DNA of 64,000 nucleotides, from assembly GCA_011799875.1 (NCBI GenBank), contig CM022299.1:212542070-212606069 (forward strand). The letters are read 5' to 3'. Source of the DNA: Thinopyrum elongatum. Taxonomy: Eukaryota; Streptophyta; Magnoliopsida; Poales; Poaceae. Positions 32,581 through 45,230 of this stretch are shown in pieces. The translations under genes and the position numbers were made by a program. The notes under the pieces are model-generated. The model searched no databases. It saw only the letters and a list, made by a program, of their open reading frames with translations, and was not told the origin of the DNA. Each line of letters starts with the position of its first letter. Within the stretch, counting starts at the first letter, position 1.

Positions 32581-35500
32581 TGTAACATCCCAAAATTTGC
32601 CAATTTTTTGAATGTTAATAATAAGATAATTGCTATGATTTTTAGGGTAAATTAAAACCTTTTGAGTCTTGTTTCAAAATCCAATTGCTTTTCTTTTGGA
32701 CACCTATGAAATATTTCGAAACCACAAATAAAATACAGTGAGAATAAAATGACTTTCTCAAAATGTGGTGGAAGAATATTTTATGTGAAGTTCTTTGAAT
32801 TTTTGGAGTTCCATTTGAATTGGATCATATTTGGAGTTTCAATGTCATTTAATATTCCCAATTATTTGAATTAAATTTAATGAGAGGAGATAATATGACT
32901 TCTCCAAAACTATTATTGGGAAATATTCAATATTTCTTGTTAGTCATTTGGGTATTCATAAAACCCTCAGACATATGTTGGGGAAATTATGAAGCCCATA
33001 ATGCATTATTAAAACAAGTTTGTGCACGAAAATAAGTTTATTGAATTCTGAAATTAATGTGCGTAGAATTGAAATAATAAATAGGTAAACACGAACATTT
33101 TAATTCCTGTTATAATTAAACTTTATGAACACACACAAAAAAATAGTTAATTAGTCCTAAAACTAATTGGGCTAGGCCAAACCAACTCCAACAGCCCAGC
33201 TCCTCACGTACACGTACATGAGGTCTTCTTGCTCCTCACGTTCACCACAGGAGCCGCCATGGCGTACAGCGGCTGCGCCCAACGCTTCCCTTCCCTTCCC
33301 CCGCACCCGTTGACCTCCTGAATCGGTTCCCCTCGTCTCACACGACCCCCCACCTCTAGTAGTGCGCCTTAATGCACGCCCTAATGGCCATTACCACACG
33401 GAAACGGCTGCCATTGATGCCCTTAACTTTGACAACACCCTGCTCCGTTTCGGCTCTTCCCGATGCTATAAAAGGGCGCCCGAGGAACCCCTGTCCACTC
33501 CGCATCTCCCAGCCCACGAACCCCTCTCCAAATCCCTCCGATTCCCGAGCAATTGCTCGCCGGAGTTGAGCGCTGCCGCCTTCTTCCGTTGAAGCTTGCG
33601 ACCTCTCTGGTAAGTCCCTCGCGCTCGAACTACTTCTTTGGGGGAGTCAATCACTGCAAATCCCCCTGTCAAATTATTCTTCTCAAACACCCAGCCGGAG
33701 CACGACCTCTATGAAGAACACGACCCACCGGAGCTCCATGCAACTCCGGCGTCTTCTGTACCACACCCGAGGACGAGACCGAGCCCACCTCCGCGTCCAT
33801 CAAGTCCGCCTCGGCCTCCTCTCCGCCGTTCAGCTTGCCTTCGTCACCGGACACTGCCGGAATATCACGAACCAGAGCCGTCGCTGTTGCCTTACCACGC
33901 CGGCCATCTATGCCCGTAAGCAGCCAGCACTCTTTTTTTTTTTTAAAGAAGAAGAGGTATCAGCCAGTCAGAATTTGACACGTGGCAGCTCCATGTAATT
34001 CTCGTATTGGTTTTTCAAAAATGTATCCAAAATTTGGAAATTCCTATCTCCCAATCCGTATGTCCGATTTCGACAAATAAGATACCCCCGGATTCGTTGG
34101 AACCTGTAGATTTTTATAAAATTATAAAATTTCAATTTTGAGCAAACTAAATTTTAGTTTTGATTTAAATACTAATTTGAGTAATTTTGCTATATCTTTT
34201 ATTCTGTAAATCATATAAAGATGTTTTATATATGGAAGTTGTACCTTAGGACCTAACCTTTCTGTTGGAACTGATGGATTAGTTTTCCAACATAGTTTAG
34301 ACGGTGTTTTATCATCAACACCTTAATTTGACCTTCTTTGATCATCGTTTAACAACTTCGTTGAACTAAAATTTAATCCTAGGATAAATCTCATAGATTG
34401 ATCCCTAGAAAACCTCTCTGGTCATTTGAACCACCACAAAAATCTTGAGTTACAAGATTATGGATTTAATTCTTTTATCTCGAAACCTATGCCATACCAT
34501 TGCCGTTTACCAAGTCAAATATTCCGAATAGTCTTGTGATAGAATTTGTTGTATGAACTTGTCTCATAACCCTCATTCTATCAAACCATGATCTTCACTT
34601 TGTACCAATTTGATCCAACCCTAGGATATGACTATGTCAAGTCTCCTTCAAGACCAAACTAGATCCTATCTCAAACCATAGCCATGTCATGATAATTATC
34701 CTATGAATGTATTTATATTGTTAATTTGAATATGTCATTTGGATCTTCATTTGGATTTGTTGTGTGTTGAAGTATTTTGTTTTATCGTTAGATATATCGT
34801 AAAGTGAAGGAGTGACGATAACAAATAGAGAATCAACTTCAAGAATCAGGCAAGTTGCAACTTGATCATTCCTTCTCCTATGTTTTCGTAATATGCATGA
34901 ATTCTTTTATTATTATGCATGTTTTACGAAAAAGTTTTGCAAACAACTATTTCTAGTTAAAGCCCTAGGAACTTGTAGCTATGCTTAGCAATGCTTACAA
35001 AGAAAGGGGTTGGGGAAAAAGTTTTAAACAATTAAACTTGTCCTCTTTTGGGGCAACGTTTTGTGAAAACTTTTGAAAACCAAAACTATATACTATTTTA
35101 CTTCTACTCCCTGGGCGGAATGGTATTGATGGGAGCGTCTACAAGTGATTGCATCCATCGGGGTCTTGCAGTGAATGCGCCCGACTGGGGTCTTGCACAC
35201 AGGTTTTTGGTGGGGACTGCCGTCCAGGGGACTGAGATCTTCCAAGTACAGTTTGATGTAGCTTCCAGTACAGCCGCATGCTACTATGGGCTCTGGCTTA
35301 GCTTAGTACTAACGGGAAACCCTACCCCAGGACCGCCATTGGAGAGAGGCCTTCGTGCCGAAGTTGCGGGCGGCTTGGTCGATATAGGGGCTGTTACGGA
35401 AAGGCTTCGTCACAATCTCCTCCTAGTCATGCACCCAAGTGTGTAACGATAAACAGGGTTGATTGTGTCATGCGGGGAACATGTACGACCTCTGCAGAGG

Positions 35501-35823
35501 GTTAAATCTAATCGATTAGCCATGCCCCCGGTTACGGGCAAATTTGAGCAACTGAAGACTTGGACTGAAGAAGAATCTCCCCTCTCTTTTCTAAAAATCT
35601 GTTTTAAGGGAATAGGTTGAGGATTGAGCACAGGGAATGTGTTTCACTTCAAACCTATGTATGTTTTAAACTAATTTTGGAGAATGAGCACTGGTGCGTA
35701 TATCCAAGTGTCTCACTCCTACCTTTTATTTGAAAAACTATTTTTGTTTCAAAAGAATTTTACAAAATTTAGCATAGGAGAAAATTGGCTTTATGCAAAG
35801 AAAACCTCCACCAATACTTACCT

Positions 35824-35867
<44 letters not shown>

Positions 35868-36212
35868 GTTAAACTTTCCTTTGTAACTTGCGAGTACATT
35901 CCACGTACTCATCTGCACCTGTCATGTGCAGATCTCGACAGATTAAGAGACGATAGGGTTACGGTCTACACTCAGCGAGCCCATTGGCGTTGATGGAGCC
36001 CTAACTTAGCAACTATGTATAATTCCGTTGTATTATGTGTCCGCATTGAGCTGTGCCAATGGTATGAATTTGTTTAATTTTGGATCTACCGTTGTAGTAA
36101 GAAGATGTATGTTTTACTGATATTCATTCTTGTTACTGTGTGTGCTAGCTACGATCCAGGGATAGCACAGTAAGCACAGAGACTTGGATTTTACCAAATC
36201 TGGGTCGTGACA
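32581..36212 (+). repeat. 3' LTR of the LARD-like element
   Basis: Same features as the left LTR (TATAAAA at 33467-33473). It has only 6 C at 33346-33351 but an expanded TA microsatellite of about 19 units at 35827-35865. Confidence 0.9.
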
Positions 36213-36217
36213 TTGCC

Positions 36218-37907
36218 CAATATGCTTTATGTTCTAACTCAAGAGGCAAATGACAAGCTTTTTTATAAACCATTTTATAAGGAGACATACCCATAGGATT
36301 TTTATATGTTGTTCTATAAGCCCAAAGTGCATCATCTAATTTCTTAGAACAATTTTTCCGGGACCTATTGACAGACTTTTGCAAAATTAATTTTATTTCT
36401 CTATTGCTAAGTTCAACTTAACCACTAGACTGAGGATGATAGGGTGATGCAATTCTATGGTTAACATCATACTTGGCAAGCAGTTTATGGAAAGCACCAT
36501 GAATAAAGTGTGAACCACCATCAGTCATTAAATATCTAGGGACTCCAAACCTTGGGAAAATAACTTCCTTAAGCATTTTAATAGAGGTGTTGTGATCAGC
36601 ACTACTGGTTGGAATAGCTTCTACCCACTTAGTAACATAATCAACAGCAACCAAAATATGAGTATACCCATTAGAGGAAGGAAAAGGTCCCATGAAATCA
36701 AATCCCCAAACATCAAATGGTTCAACAGTAAGAGAATAATTCATAGGCATTTCTTGACGCTTACCGATATTACCTATTCTTTGACATTCATCACAAGATA
36801 AGACGAACTTACGAGCATCCTTGAAGAGAGTAGGCCAATAAAAACCAGATTGCAATACCTTATGAGCAGTTCTGTCTCCCGCATGATGTCCTCCATAAGC
36901 TTCGGAGTGACATTTTCGTAGGATTGGTCCCTGTTCATGCTCAGGTACACAACGTCTAATAATACCATCTACTCCTTCTTTATAAAGATGTGGGTCATCC
37001 CAGAAGTAATGTCTTAAATCATAGAAGAATTTTTTCTTTTGTTGGTACGTAAAGCTAGGTGGTAAATATTTAGCAACAATGTAATTAGCATAATCAGCAT
37101 ACCAAGGAGTGTTATTGGAAACATTTATTGCAGCTAACTGCTCATCAGGAAAGCTATCATCAATAGGTAGTGGGTCATCAAGGACATTTTCAAGCCTAGA
37201 CAAGTTATCAGCTACGGGATTCTCTGCTCCTTTTCTATCAGTAATATGCAAATCAAATTCTTGTAGCAAGAGAACCCACCTAATGAGTCTAGGTTTAGCA
37301 TCTTTCTTTTCCATAAGATATTTTATAGCAGCATGATCGGTGTGAACAGTCACTTTAGAATCAACAATGTAGGATCTAAATTTATCATAAGCAAACACAA
37401 CTGCTAAGAATTCTTTTTCAGTAGTAGCATAATTTCGTTGGGCACTGTCTAGAGTTTTACTAGCATAATGGATAACATTTAGTTTCTTATCAACTCTTTG
37501 TCCTAGAACAGCACCAACAACATAATCACTAGCATCACACATAATTTCAAAAGGCAAGTTCCAATCAGGTGGTTGAATAATAGGTGCAGTAATTAAGGCT
37601 TTCTTGAGTGTTTCCAAGGCTTCTAAACAATCATCATAAAAAACGAAAGGAGTGTCCTTTTGCAAAAGATTTGTAAGAGGCTTAGAAATTTTAGAAAAGT
37701 CTGATAAATCTCCTATAGAAACTAGCATGACCAAGGAAATTACGAATACCTTTGATATCTTTAGGACATGGCATTTTCTCAAGCATCAACCTTAGCTTTG
37801 TCCACCTCAATACCTCTTTCAGAAATTTTATGGCCCAAAACAATACCTTCATTAACTATAAAGTGCCACTTCTCCCAATTCAAGACAAGATTTGTTTGCT
37901 CACATCT
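36218..37907 (-). pseudogene. RNase H and integrase region of Athila-like pol
   Basis: In minus-strand order: end of RT (broken near 37740-37790 by frameshifts), RNase H ([29 protein letters not shown]), integrase zinc finger ([14 protein letters not shown]...CDECQRIG) and integrase core ([22 protein letters not shown]). A TAA at 36418-36420 lies just before the third acidic catalytic residue. Integrase then continues ([18 protein letters not shown]) to the nested insertion. These enzymes would remove template RNA and insert cDNA. This copy is broken. Confidence 0.85.
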
Positions 37908-39509
37908 CTACAAAACTCGATCAAGATTGCTTAAACAGTCATCAAAAGACTTCCCATAAACAGAAAAGTCATCCATGAAAACCTCAACAATCTTTTCACA
38001 AAAGTCAGAGAATATAGCAGTCATACATCTTTGAAAGGTAGCAGGTGCATTGCATAAACCAAAAGGCATACGTCTATAAGCATAAGTTCCAAAGGGACAA
38101 GTAAAAGTGGTCTTTTCTTGATCAGGTTGAGAAACAGGTATTTGTGAAAAACCAGAATATCCATCAAGGAAACAAAAATGTGTGTGCTTTGACAATCTTT
38201 CTAGCATTAGATTAATAAAAGGCAAAGGGTAATGATCTTTTCTAGTTGCTTTGTTTAATTTTCTAAAATCAATTACCATTCTATAGCTTGTAACAATTCT
38301 TTGTGGGATGAGTTCATTTTTATCATTAGGAACAACAGTAATTCCTCCCTTCTTAGGGACACAATGAACATGACTTTCCCACCTACTATCAGCTATAGGA
38401 TAGATTATACCTGCTTCCAGAAGTTTTAATATTTCCGTTCTTACCACTTCTTTCATCTTTGGATTTAATCGACGTTGGTGATCAACAACGGGTTTAGCAT
38501 CAGGTTCCATATTAATTTTGTGCTGACATAGAGTGGGACTAATGCCCTTAAGATCATCAAGAGTATATCCAATAGCAGCTCGGTGCTTCCTTAGAACTTT
38601 CAATAGTCTTTCTTCTTCATGTTCTGAAAGGTTAGCACTAATAATAACATGATATATCTTTTTCTCATCAAGATAAGCGTATTTCAAAGTGTCTGGCAAT
38701 TGTTTTAATTCAAACACAGGATAACCTTTAGGTGGAGGAGGACCTCCTAGAGTTTCAATAGGCAAATTGTGTTTAAGCAGAGGACGTTGTTCAAAGAAAA
38801 TCTCATCTATTTCATTTCTTTCATGCATATGTAAATCATTTTCATGGTCTAGCAGATATTGTTCTAAAGGATCAGTAGGAGGCACATCAATAGAAGCAAG
38901 ACCAATTATTTCATCCTTACTAGGCAATTCTTTTTTATGAGGTTTTCTACTAAACTTGGAAAAGTTAAACTCATGAGACTCATCACCAAAACTGACACCG
39001 ACAGTTTGTTTCTTACAATCTATTTTAGCATTAACGGTGTTCAAGAAAGGTCTACCAAAGATAATGGGATAAAAATCATCTTGTGGGGAACCAAGAACAA
39101 GAAAATCAGTAGGATATTTTATTTTCCCACACAAGACTTCAACACCTCTAACAATCCCAATTGGTGATACGGTGTCTCTATTAGCAAGTTTAATAGTAAC
39201 ATCTATGTCTTCTATCTCAGTGGGTGCTATGTCATTCATAATTTCTTGATATAAGGTAAAGGGAATAGCACTCATGCTAGCACCTATGTCGCATAAACCA
39301 TGATAATAGTGATCTCCTATTTTAACTGAGACAACGGGTCTACGAATATCTGACTTATCAGGTTTGACAATTCTAGTAGCTTCATTACATAAGTAAATAA
39401 CATGCCCATCTATGTTTTCTTCCAGGAGATCCTTAACCATAGCAACACTAGGTTCTACTTTGATTTGTTCATCAGGTTTAGGTGTTCTAATATAACTTTT
39501 GTTGACCAC
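37908..39509 (-). pseudogene. Protease and reverse transcriptase region of Athila-like pol
   Basis: An open frame of 533 codons. The aspartic protease motif CDIGASMSAIP lies near residue 74, with IIFGRPFLNT after it. Reverse transcriptase follows: YRMVIDFRKLNKAT, FLDGYSGFSQIPV, MPFGLCNAPATFQRC and the catalytic VFMDDFSVYG near residue 511. The frame stops at TAG 37908-37910 where the polymerase should run on. It would copy element RNA into DNA in virus-like particles. Upstream it is out of frame with gag, joined near 39510-39640. The FMDD variant of YxDD is normal for this lineage. Confidence 0.85.
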
Positions 39510-40483
39510 AGTTGAAACTTTAGCATGTTCCTGTATCCTAACAGGGAAAGGTGGTTTCTCAATATAAGCAGTAGGAACAACTGGATCAACATTATAAATA
39601 ATAGTTTCCTCTTTAGCTGTACCAGTTCTTTAATTTCCTTTTTAATAGGTGGGTGATATTTAAACCACTTCTCCTTGGGGAGATCAACATGAGTAGCAAA
39701 TGATTCACAAAAGGAGGCTACTATCTCAGAGTCAAGTCCATATTTAGTGCTAAACTTTTGAAAAGCATCGGTATTCATAAAAGATTTAACACAATCATAC
39801 TTAAGCTTAATACCTGACTCTTTACCTTCGTCGAGTTCCCAATCTTCAGAGTTGCATTTAATTCTTTCTAAAAGATCCCACCGGAATTCAATGGTCTTCT
39901 TCATAAAGGAACCAGTGCAAGAAGTATCAAGCATGGATTGATCATCACGAGAAAGCCGAGCATAAAAATTCTGAATAATAATTTCTCTTGAGAGCTCATG
40001 ATTGGGGCATGAATATAACATTGACTTAAGCCTCCCCCAAGCTAGAGCGATACTTTCTCATTCACGAGGCCAAAAATTATATGTGTAATTCCGGTCACGA
40101 TGAACTAGATGCATAGGATAAAATTTATGGTGAAACTCCAATTTCAATCGATTCCAATTCCAAGATCCAATATCATCGCATAGGCTATACCATGCCAATG
40201 CCTTTCCCTTCAAAGATAAAGGGAAAACTTTCTTCTTAACTTCATCCCCGGGTAAACCTGCAAGCTTAAACAATCCACAAATTTCTTCCACATATATCAA
40301 GTGCATATCAGGATGTTCGGTTCCATCTCCTGCATAAGGATTAGCTAGCAGTTGTTCTATCATACCCGAAGGAATTTCATATTCAATATTTTCAGTAGGT
40401 GCAGTAGGTTGAGGGGTAACTAATTGTGGTTCCGGTCGAGGTGAAGATACCCCGAACAAACCCCTCAAAGGATTGTTTTCCAT
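39455..40483 (-). pseudogene. Gag of the Athila-like element
   Basis: Starts at ATG 40481-40483 (MENNPLRGLFGVSSP). Conserved capsid phrases are FPLSLKGKALAWYSL and, later, FYARLSRDDQSMLD and GSFMKKT. An in-frame TGA at 40058-40060 divides it; the frame then continues to about 39640, where a shift occurs. Gag forms the capsid of the virus-like particle. It follows the primer site by 78 bp. No CCHC knuckle is obvious. Confidence 0.8.
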
Positions 40484-40560
40484 AGTAACAAGTGACAATA
40501 AATTTTAGCACGTAGTAATAATTTTTCCTTACCAATTTCCACTTACCAAAAGCGCTTCAC

Positions 40561-40578
40561 TCCCCGGCAACGGTGCCA
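40561..40578 (-). promoter_or_regulatory. Primer binding site, tRNA-Asp
   Basis: On plus TCCCCGGCAACGGTGCCA, which is the tRNA-Asp 3' end with one change. It lies 11 bp inside the LTR edge at 40590 and sets the element's minus orientation. Confidence 0.87.
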
Positions 40579-40589
40579 GAAAATAGCCT

Positions 40590-42091
40590 TGATGACCCAC
40601 AAGTATATGGGATCAATTGTAGCCTTTTCGATAAGTAAGAGTGTCGAACCCAACGAGGAGCAGAAGGAAATGACAAGCGGTTTTCAGCAAGGTAATGTCT
40701 GCAAGTACTGAAATTGTAAGTAGTAGAGTAGTTTGATAGCCAGATAATTTGTAACGAGCAAGTAACAATAGTAGTAACAAAAGTGCAGCAAGGTAGCCCA
40801 ATCCTTTTGAGGCAAAGGACAGGCCAAAACGGTCTCTTATAATAAGCAAAGCGTTCTTGAGGGTACACGGGAATTTCATCTAGTCACTTTCATCATGTTG
40901 GTTTGATTCGTGTTCGCTACTTTGATAATTTGATATGTGGGTGGACCGGTGCTTAGGTGCTATTCTTACTTGAACAAACCTCCTACTTATGATTAACCCC
41001 CTCGCAAGCATCCGCAACTACGAGAAAAGTATTAAGAATAAATTCTAACCATATCATTAAACTTTTGGATCCAATCGGTCCCTTACGGAATAGCGCATAA
41101 ACTAGGGTTTAAGCTTCTGTCACTCTCGCAACCCATCATCTAATAACTACTCCACAATGCATTCCCTTAGGCCCAAATATGGTGAAGTGTCATGCAGTCG
41201 ACATTCACATGACACCACTAAGGGAATTACAACACACATACTATCAAAATATCGAACACATATCAAGTTCACATGATTACTTGCAACATGATTTCTCCCG
41301 TGACCTCAAGAACAAAAGTAACTACTCACAAATGATAATCATGCTCAAGATCAGTGGGGTATTAAATAGCATATTGGATCTGAACATATAATCTTCCACC
41401 AAATAAACCATATAGTAATCAACTACAAGATGTAATCAACACTACTAGTCACCCACAAGCACCAATCTATAGTTCCGGTACAAAGATTGAACACAAAAGA
41501 TGAACTAGGGTTTGAGAGGAGATGGTGCTGTTTAAGATGTTGATGGAGATTACCCTTCCCAAGATGGGAGAGTTGTTGGTGATGATGATGACGATGATTT
41601 CCCCCTTCGGGAGGGAAGTTCCCCCGGCGGAATCGCTCCGCCGGAGGGCAAAAGTGCTCCTGCCCAAGTTCCGCCTCGAGACGGCGGCGCTCCGTCCCGA
41701 AAGTCCTCTCCTTATTTTTTCTAGGTCAAAATGACTTATATACCAGAAGATGGGCACCAGAGGTGGACCAAGGGGAGCACAACCCACCAGGGCGCGCCCA
41801 GGTGGTTTGTGCCCACCTGGTGGTCCCCCTCTGGTACTTATTGGCTCCAATATTTCTCATTTATTCCATAAAAAAATCCCCGTAAAGTTTCAGCTCATTT
41901 GGAGTTGTGCAGAATAGGTAGCCTGACGTAGCTTTTTCAGGTCCAGATTTCCAGCTGCCGGAATTCTCCCTCTTTGTGTGTACCTTGCATATTATGAGAG
42001 AAAAGGCATTAGAATTACTCCAAAAAGCATTATTATCCATAAAAACATCATAAATAACAGTAGGAAAACATGATGCAAAATGGACGTATCA
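40590..42091 (-). repeat. 5' LTR of the Athila-like element (1502 bp)
   Basis: Matches 22740-24254. TATATA at 41737-41742 lies 34 bp from inverted arms 41777-41788 and 41801-41812. The hairpin centre lacks 18 bp present in the 3' LTR, and one arm has a mismatch. Confidence 0.9.
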
Positions 42092-45000
42092 CACCCCACA
42101 GCTGTTGTCGCCCCAGTCTCCGAACAGTCACCATTACATCCAGCGTGCCCTCGTCATTGGATTCCGCCACCGTCAACGAAAATCTCTCCCTCCGTTGCCG
42201 TCGTAGATGATTTGCGCCAAGTTAGGGTAAAATCCGAACCCCTTGTGCCTCTATTTCTGATTCAATGCACTAGGGTTTCGGCCATGATTCATGCCATGGT
42301 TTGCAAATCTCTATTCCAGATATGAATTCCGTAGATTAGATCTGAGCAAAAAATTTAGGTTTAAGTTTCCGCAGAATACATCTCGGAACGACTGATCTAA
42401 TTTTTTTGGAGTCACTGATCTGGCCTTTGGCCATTGCACTAGTACGTCTCGGTGCCACCGAGTTGTACTGATCGGTGAGACCGAGATAAAGTTTCTGTGA
42501 AACCCTAGCATCTCGGAGAGACTGAGCCACATATCGGTCTGATCGAAACTATGTGCCAAGTCTCTGTTGAGTGCTTCGGTATCACCAAAATGATCAACTC
42601 GGTGGATAATGTCTTCTGTGAAAACTTGAAACTAAGATTTGAACTCAAATTTTTCAAAAACCAGCTGCATTTTGTGACGGCTCATCTATTCTTCCCATAT
42701 CCATCTACTTCACAGGTCAGCTTGCAAGATGTCAGATGCCAGTGATAGCCAGAACAGGTCAGTGGAGCATAGTGTTGATTTGAGTGCAGGCTCTAGTCCT
42801 GAGGAGAGCTATCATGAGGAAGAAAGAAGTTCTCCAGACTTGCCCAAGGAAGCCACCAGATCAAGGAAGAATAAGGACACTAATGACGAGGATGAAGACT
42901 TTGTTGCTGAAGAAGTCGCCTCAAAGAAGAAGAAAGTAGTGCTTGCCAAGGAATATGGCACTACTGCAAGCACTAGGCCAGCTACAAACAAATCAATGGC
43001 CAAGGCAGTAGGCAAGAACAAGGCAAGAAAGGAGTCTGTGCAAGTGACTTTCAAGCCTACCTCCATGAGGAGAGATGACATGCCTGAGCCAGCTGCTAAC
43101 CCACCTCCAACCAAGCAACAAGAGCTCATGGCTGATGCTATGAAGACTGCCATCTCCTCCAAGCCCAAAGGCAAGACCATCAGAAACATCCCTGCTGCTG
43201 AGAAGAACAATGTCCCAGTGCCTCAGAGAGAAGAAGAGGATGATGCCCCAATGCTTATGAAGCTCAGACCCAGATTGCCTGAACACAATGACACTCACTC
43301 AGTTGCTGAGAACATGAAGAAGAGGAAGGATAAAGGACTGAGGAAGTGGAGAGAGTCAGATCCCTACTCCATTAGAAGGAGGACCGTTGTAGACTACCGC
43401 TTCCACACCAAAGAACAACAAGATTTCTATGAGACTATGTTGCTTAACAAGAAGCCCATAGTCAGTAATATGAGGTGGGTGGACTGGAAGTATATTGATC
43501 TGCATGAGGATAACTTCCCCCACGTTCATGAGGATTTCAGGACTACTGATATTGATAAGTTCACTAGGAAGAAGCTGACTGCATGGAACGATGAGATGAT
43601 CATGCAATTCTACTCGACAACTCATTTCTATCCCAATGGAAGGATAGTTTGGATGACCGAAGGAATCAAATACCAGTCTGGCATGCTTGAGTGGGCCACT
43701 TTGCTTGGTGTTCCTGAGGCTCATGAGGACGACATTGATGTGTATGCTAAGCCAAAGATAGACCACAATTCCATGGCTAACATGTGCACGGAGATTCCTA
43801 AGAAGTACAAGGACTCTCACAAGCTTAGCTCTGTTTATCATCTGTTGGCAGGACTTGCTACCTCCAACACCATCATGAGGCATACTTTGATGCCCAAGTC
43901 AGGCGATGAGAGGATGATTCATGGTCACTCCATCAACATGCTGCATCACATTGACCAACATGAAAAATTCAAGGTCATGGATCTCATAGTGGAAACCATC
44001 AAGTGGACAACTGCTGACCAGAAGAGATCTTGCAGTTTTGCCCCTCATATGCAGACGCTTATCAACTCGAAGGGTGCATATGAGTCTTTTCTGCTGGATC
44101 GTGAGCATTTACCGCTTTTGGCCTGAGTTTGAGGATAACACCGTGACGATGGATCCTTCCCATCCTACCTCGGCCACAACACAGGCAAGCGCAGAGGCTG
44201 CAAGGGCTTCAGGACCTAGTGCTCCCTCAGCTCCAGTGCTCAAAACCAAGACCAATCAGATGCAATATCTCATTCAAGCTACTTGGAGGATCGAGCGGAG
44301 TTTGGCCAACCTCGCAGAGAACCAGAAGAGTCTTGAGAGAATTGTAGAGACCAAGATTCATGATCTGGATCTCAAGGTGACAGAGGTTCAGACCACTGTT
44401 GAGATCCTGAAGCGTGAGGTGGATGAAGCTAGAGCATGACCATCTAGTGATGATGAGGAGTACCCATGTGATGGCATTCCCATGACTACTCAATTCAGGA
44501 CTATGCCTAGATCAGCAGCAGTACCTGTCACTTCTGGAGCTATAGTTTCAGCTCCAGTTGCTGCACCTCCGGTTTCCCCCCCAGTGCCTCCTGCCGTCTC
44601 CACTCCTCTAGTTCAGCAGACTTCGTCCGAGGCATTTGCAGATGCACTTCTCTCTACTCTGACATCAACACACACCGGTGCTGCAAGTCAGAGGACTTCA
44701 CCACCAGGAGCTTCAGGAGATCAAGCCTAGAGCGACGTTTAGCTCTATACTTATTTGAACTTTTTGGTACTTGTTGCCAAAGGGGGAGAATAGTATAGAT
44801 CATTAGGCTTCGGGAGTGTGTTTTGCTTTTGTTCCTTTGCTTTTCCTTGAGAGATTCTTACTACTTTGAGTTAGTTTTGCTTGATGCATGTGCGAGACTA
44901 CGTTATTGTGTGCTTGATCATACCGTACTTTAATGCTATGCTTGCTTGAATATTCTTTCATATGCTCTTTGTATGATCACTCACTTGTTTCTTTGGTGAT

Positions 45001-45230
45001 GAGTGCTAATTACTATGCAATCATATCATTTTGAGTGCTCCACCAAGATGTATGTGACATGGAAGAGTAACCCATGATCCTAATGGATTATACATTTGCA
45101 TTCAAACGCAAATTTAGGGGGAGCTCTTGCTTATCACATACTTCTCAAAGCGATGATGTATTTCATTCATTATATCATTTATCGAAGCTTGGATCTATAT
45201 GTTGTCATCAATTACCTAAAAGGGGGAGAT
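42092..45230 (+). mobile_element. Right internal part of the non-autonomous element with one long ORF
   Basis: Continues the sequence interrupted at 22739. A leader at 42092-42728 holds seven TCGGT...ACCGA-like palindromes (42390-42590) and a possible 3' splice site (cttcacag) ten bases before the ORF. The ORF lies at 42729-44730. The 3' part has agggggag copies at 44781, 45116 and 45221. The polypurine tract aaaagggggaga (45218-45229) abuts the LTR. No polymerase is present. The LTR and tract style are copia-like; assignment uncertain. Confidence 0.65.
42729..44730 (+). pseudogene. Long ORF of plant-transposon-associated protein, broken
   Basis: 465 codons are open from ATG 42729 to 44126. 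A frameshift near 44105 moves the reading to a second frame, which has a TGA at 44437-44439 and ends at 44730; the whole would be about 660 residues. The N terminus is acidic with lysine clusters (ASKKKKVV, NKARKES), suggesting nuclear or nucleic-acid binding. The middle (WRESDPYSIRRRTVVDYRF, MQFYSTTHFYPNGRIVWMTE, YQSGMLEWATLLGV) resembles the widespread 'putative plant transposon protein' region (from memory PF20167, to be checked). The C-terminal part has a predicted coiled coil (NQKSLERIVETKIHDLDLK) and a proline/alanine-rich tail. It is the only product of an element without pol; its job is unknown. Confidence 0.62.

Larger units (their letters stand above)
27035..36212 (+). mobile_element. 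LARD-like non-autonomous LTR retrotransposon (3.6-kb LTRs)
   Basis: Two LTRs of 3621 and 3632 bp (tgtaacatcc...gtgaca) enclose only 1925 bp of internal DNA. The exact 5-bp target duplication is ttgcc (27030-27034, 36213-36217). The primer site is initiator tRNA-Met type and a polypurine tract lies before the right LTR, both on plus, opposite to the host element. No protease, RT or integrase is present. Very long LTRs with a short non-coding interior define LARDs (large retrotransposon derivatives, such as barley Sukkula). The TGTAACATCC ends and tract resemble chromovirus (Tekay-type) elements, a possible autonomous partner group. Near-identity of the LTRs suggests a recent insertion. Confidence 0.9.
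22740..42091 (-). mobile_element. Athila-like Ty3/gypsy retrotransposon with nested insertion
   Basis: On the minus strand the order is 5' LTR (42091-40590), tRNA-Asp primer site, gag, protease-RT-RNase H-integrase, accessory ORF, non-coding region, polypurine tract and 3' LTR (24254-22740). Gag style, the DIGAS protease, the FMDD polymerase motif and an extra ORF after pol fit the Athila group. The LTR start ...cttgtgggtcatca on this strand resembles the Triticeae Sabrina family as I remember it. A LARD-like element with TSD ttgcc interrupts integrase at 27035-36212. Gag and pol carry several stops and frameshifts, so this copy is not autonomous now. Confidence 0.88.

Noticed and set aside
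40032..40044. A further agcttgggggagg polypurine-like motif inside gag
   Set aside because: It falls in a conserved coding stretch (LAWGRLK), so amino-acid constraint explains it; not counted among the duplicated tracts.
43356..43883. 175-codon antisense frame within the 42729 ORF
   Set aside because: Shadow of the sense frame, no domain.
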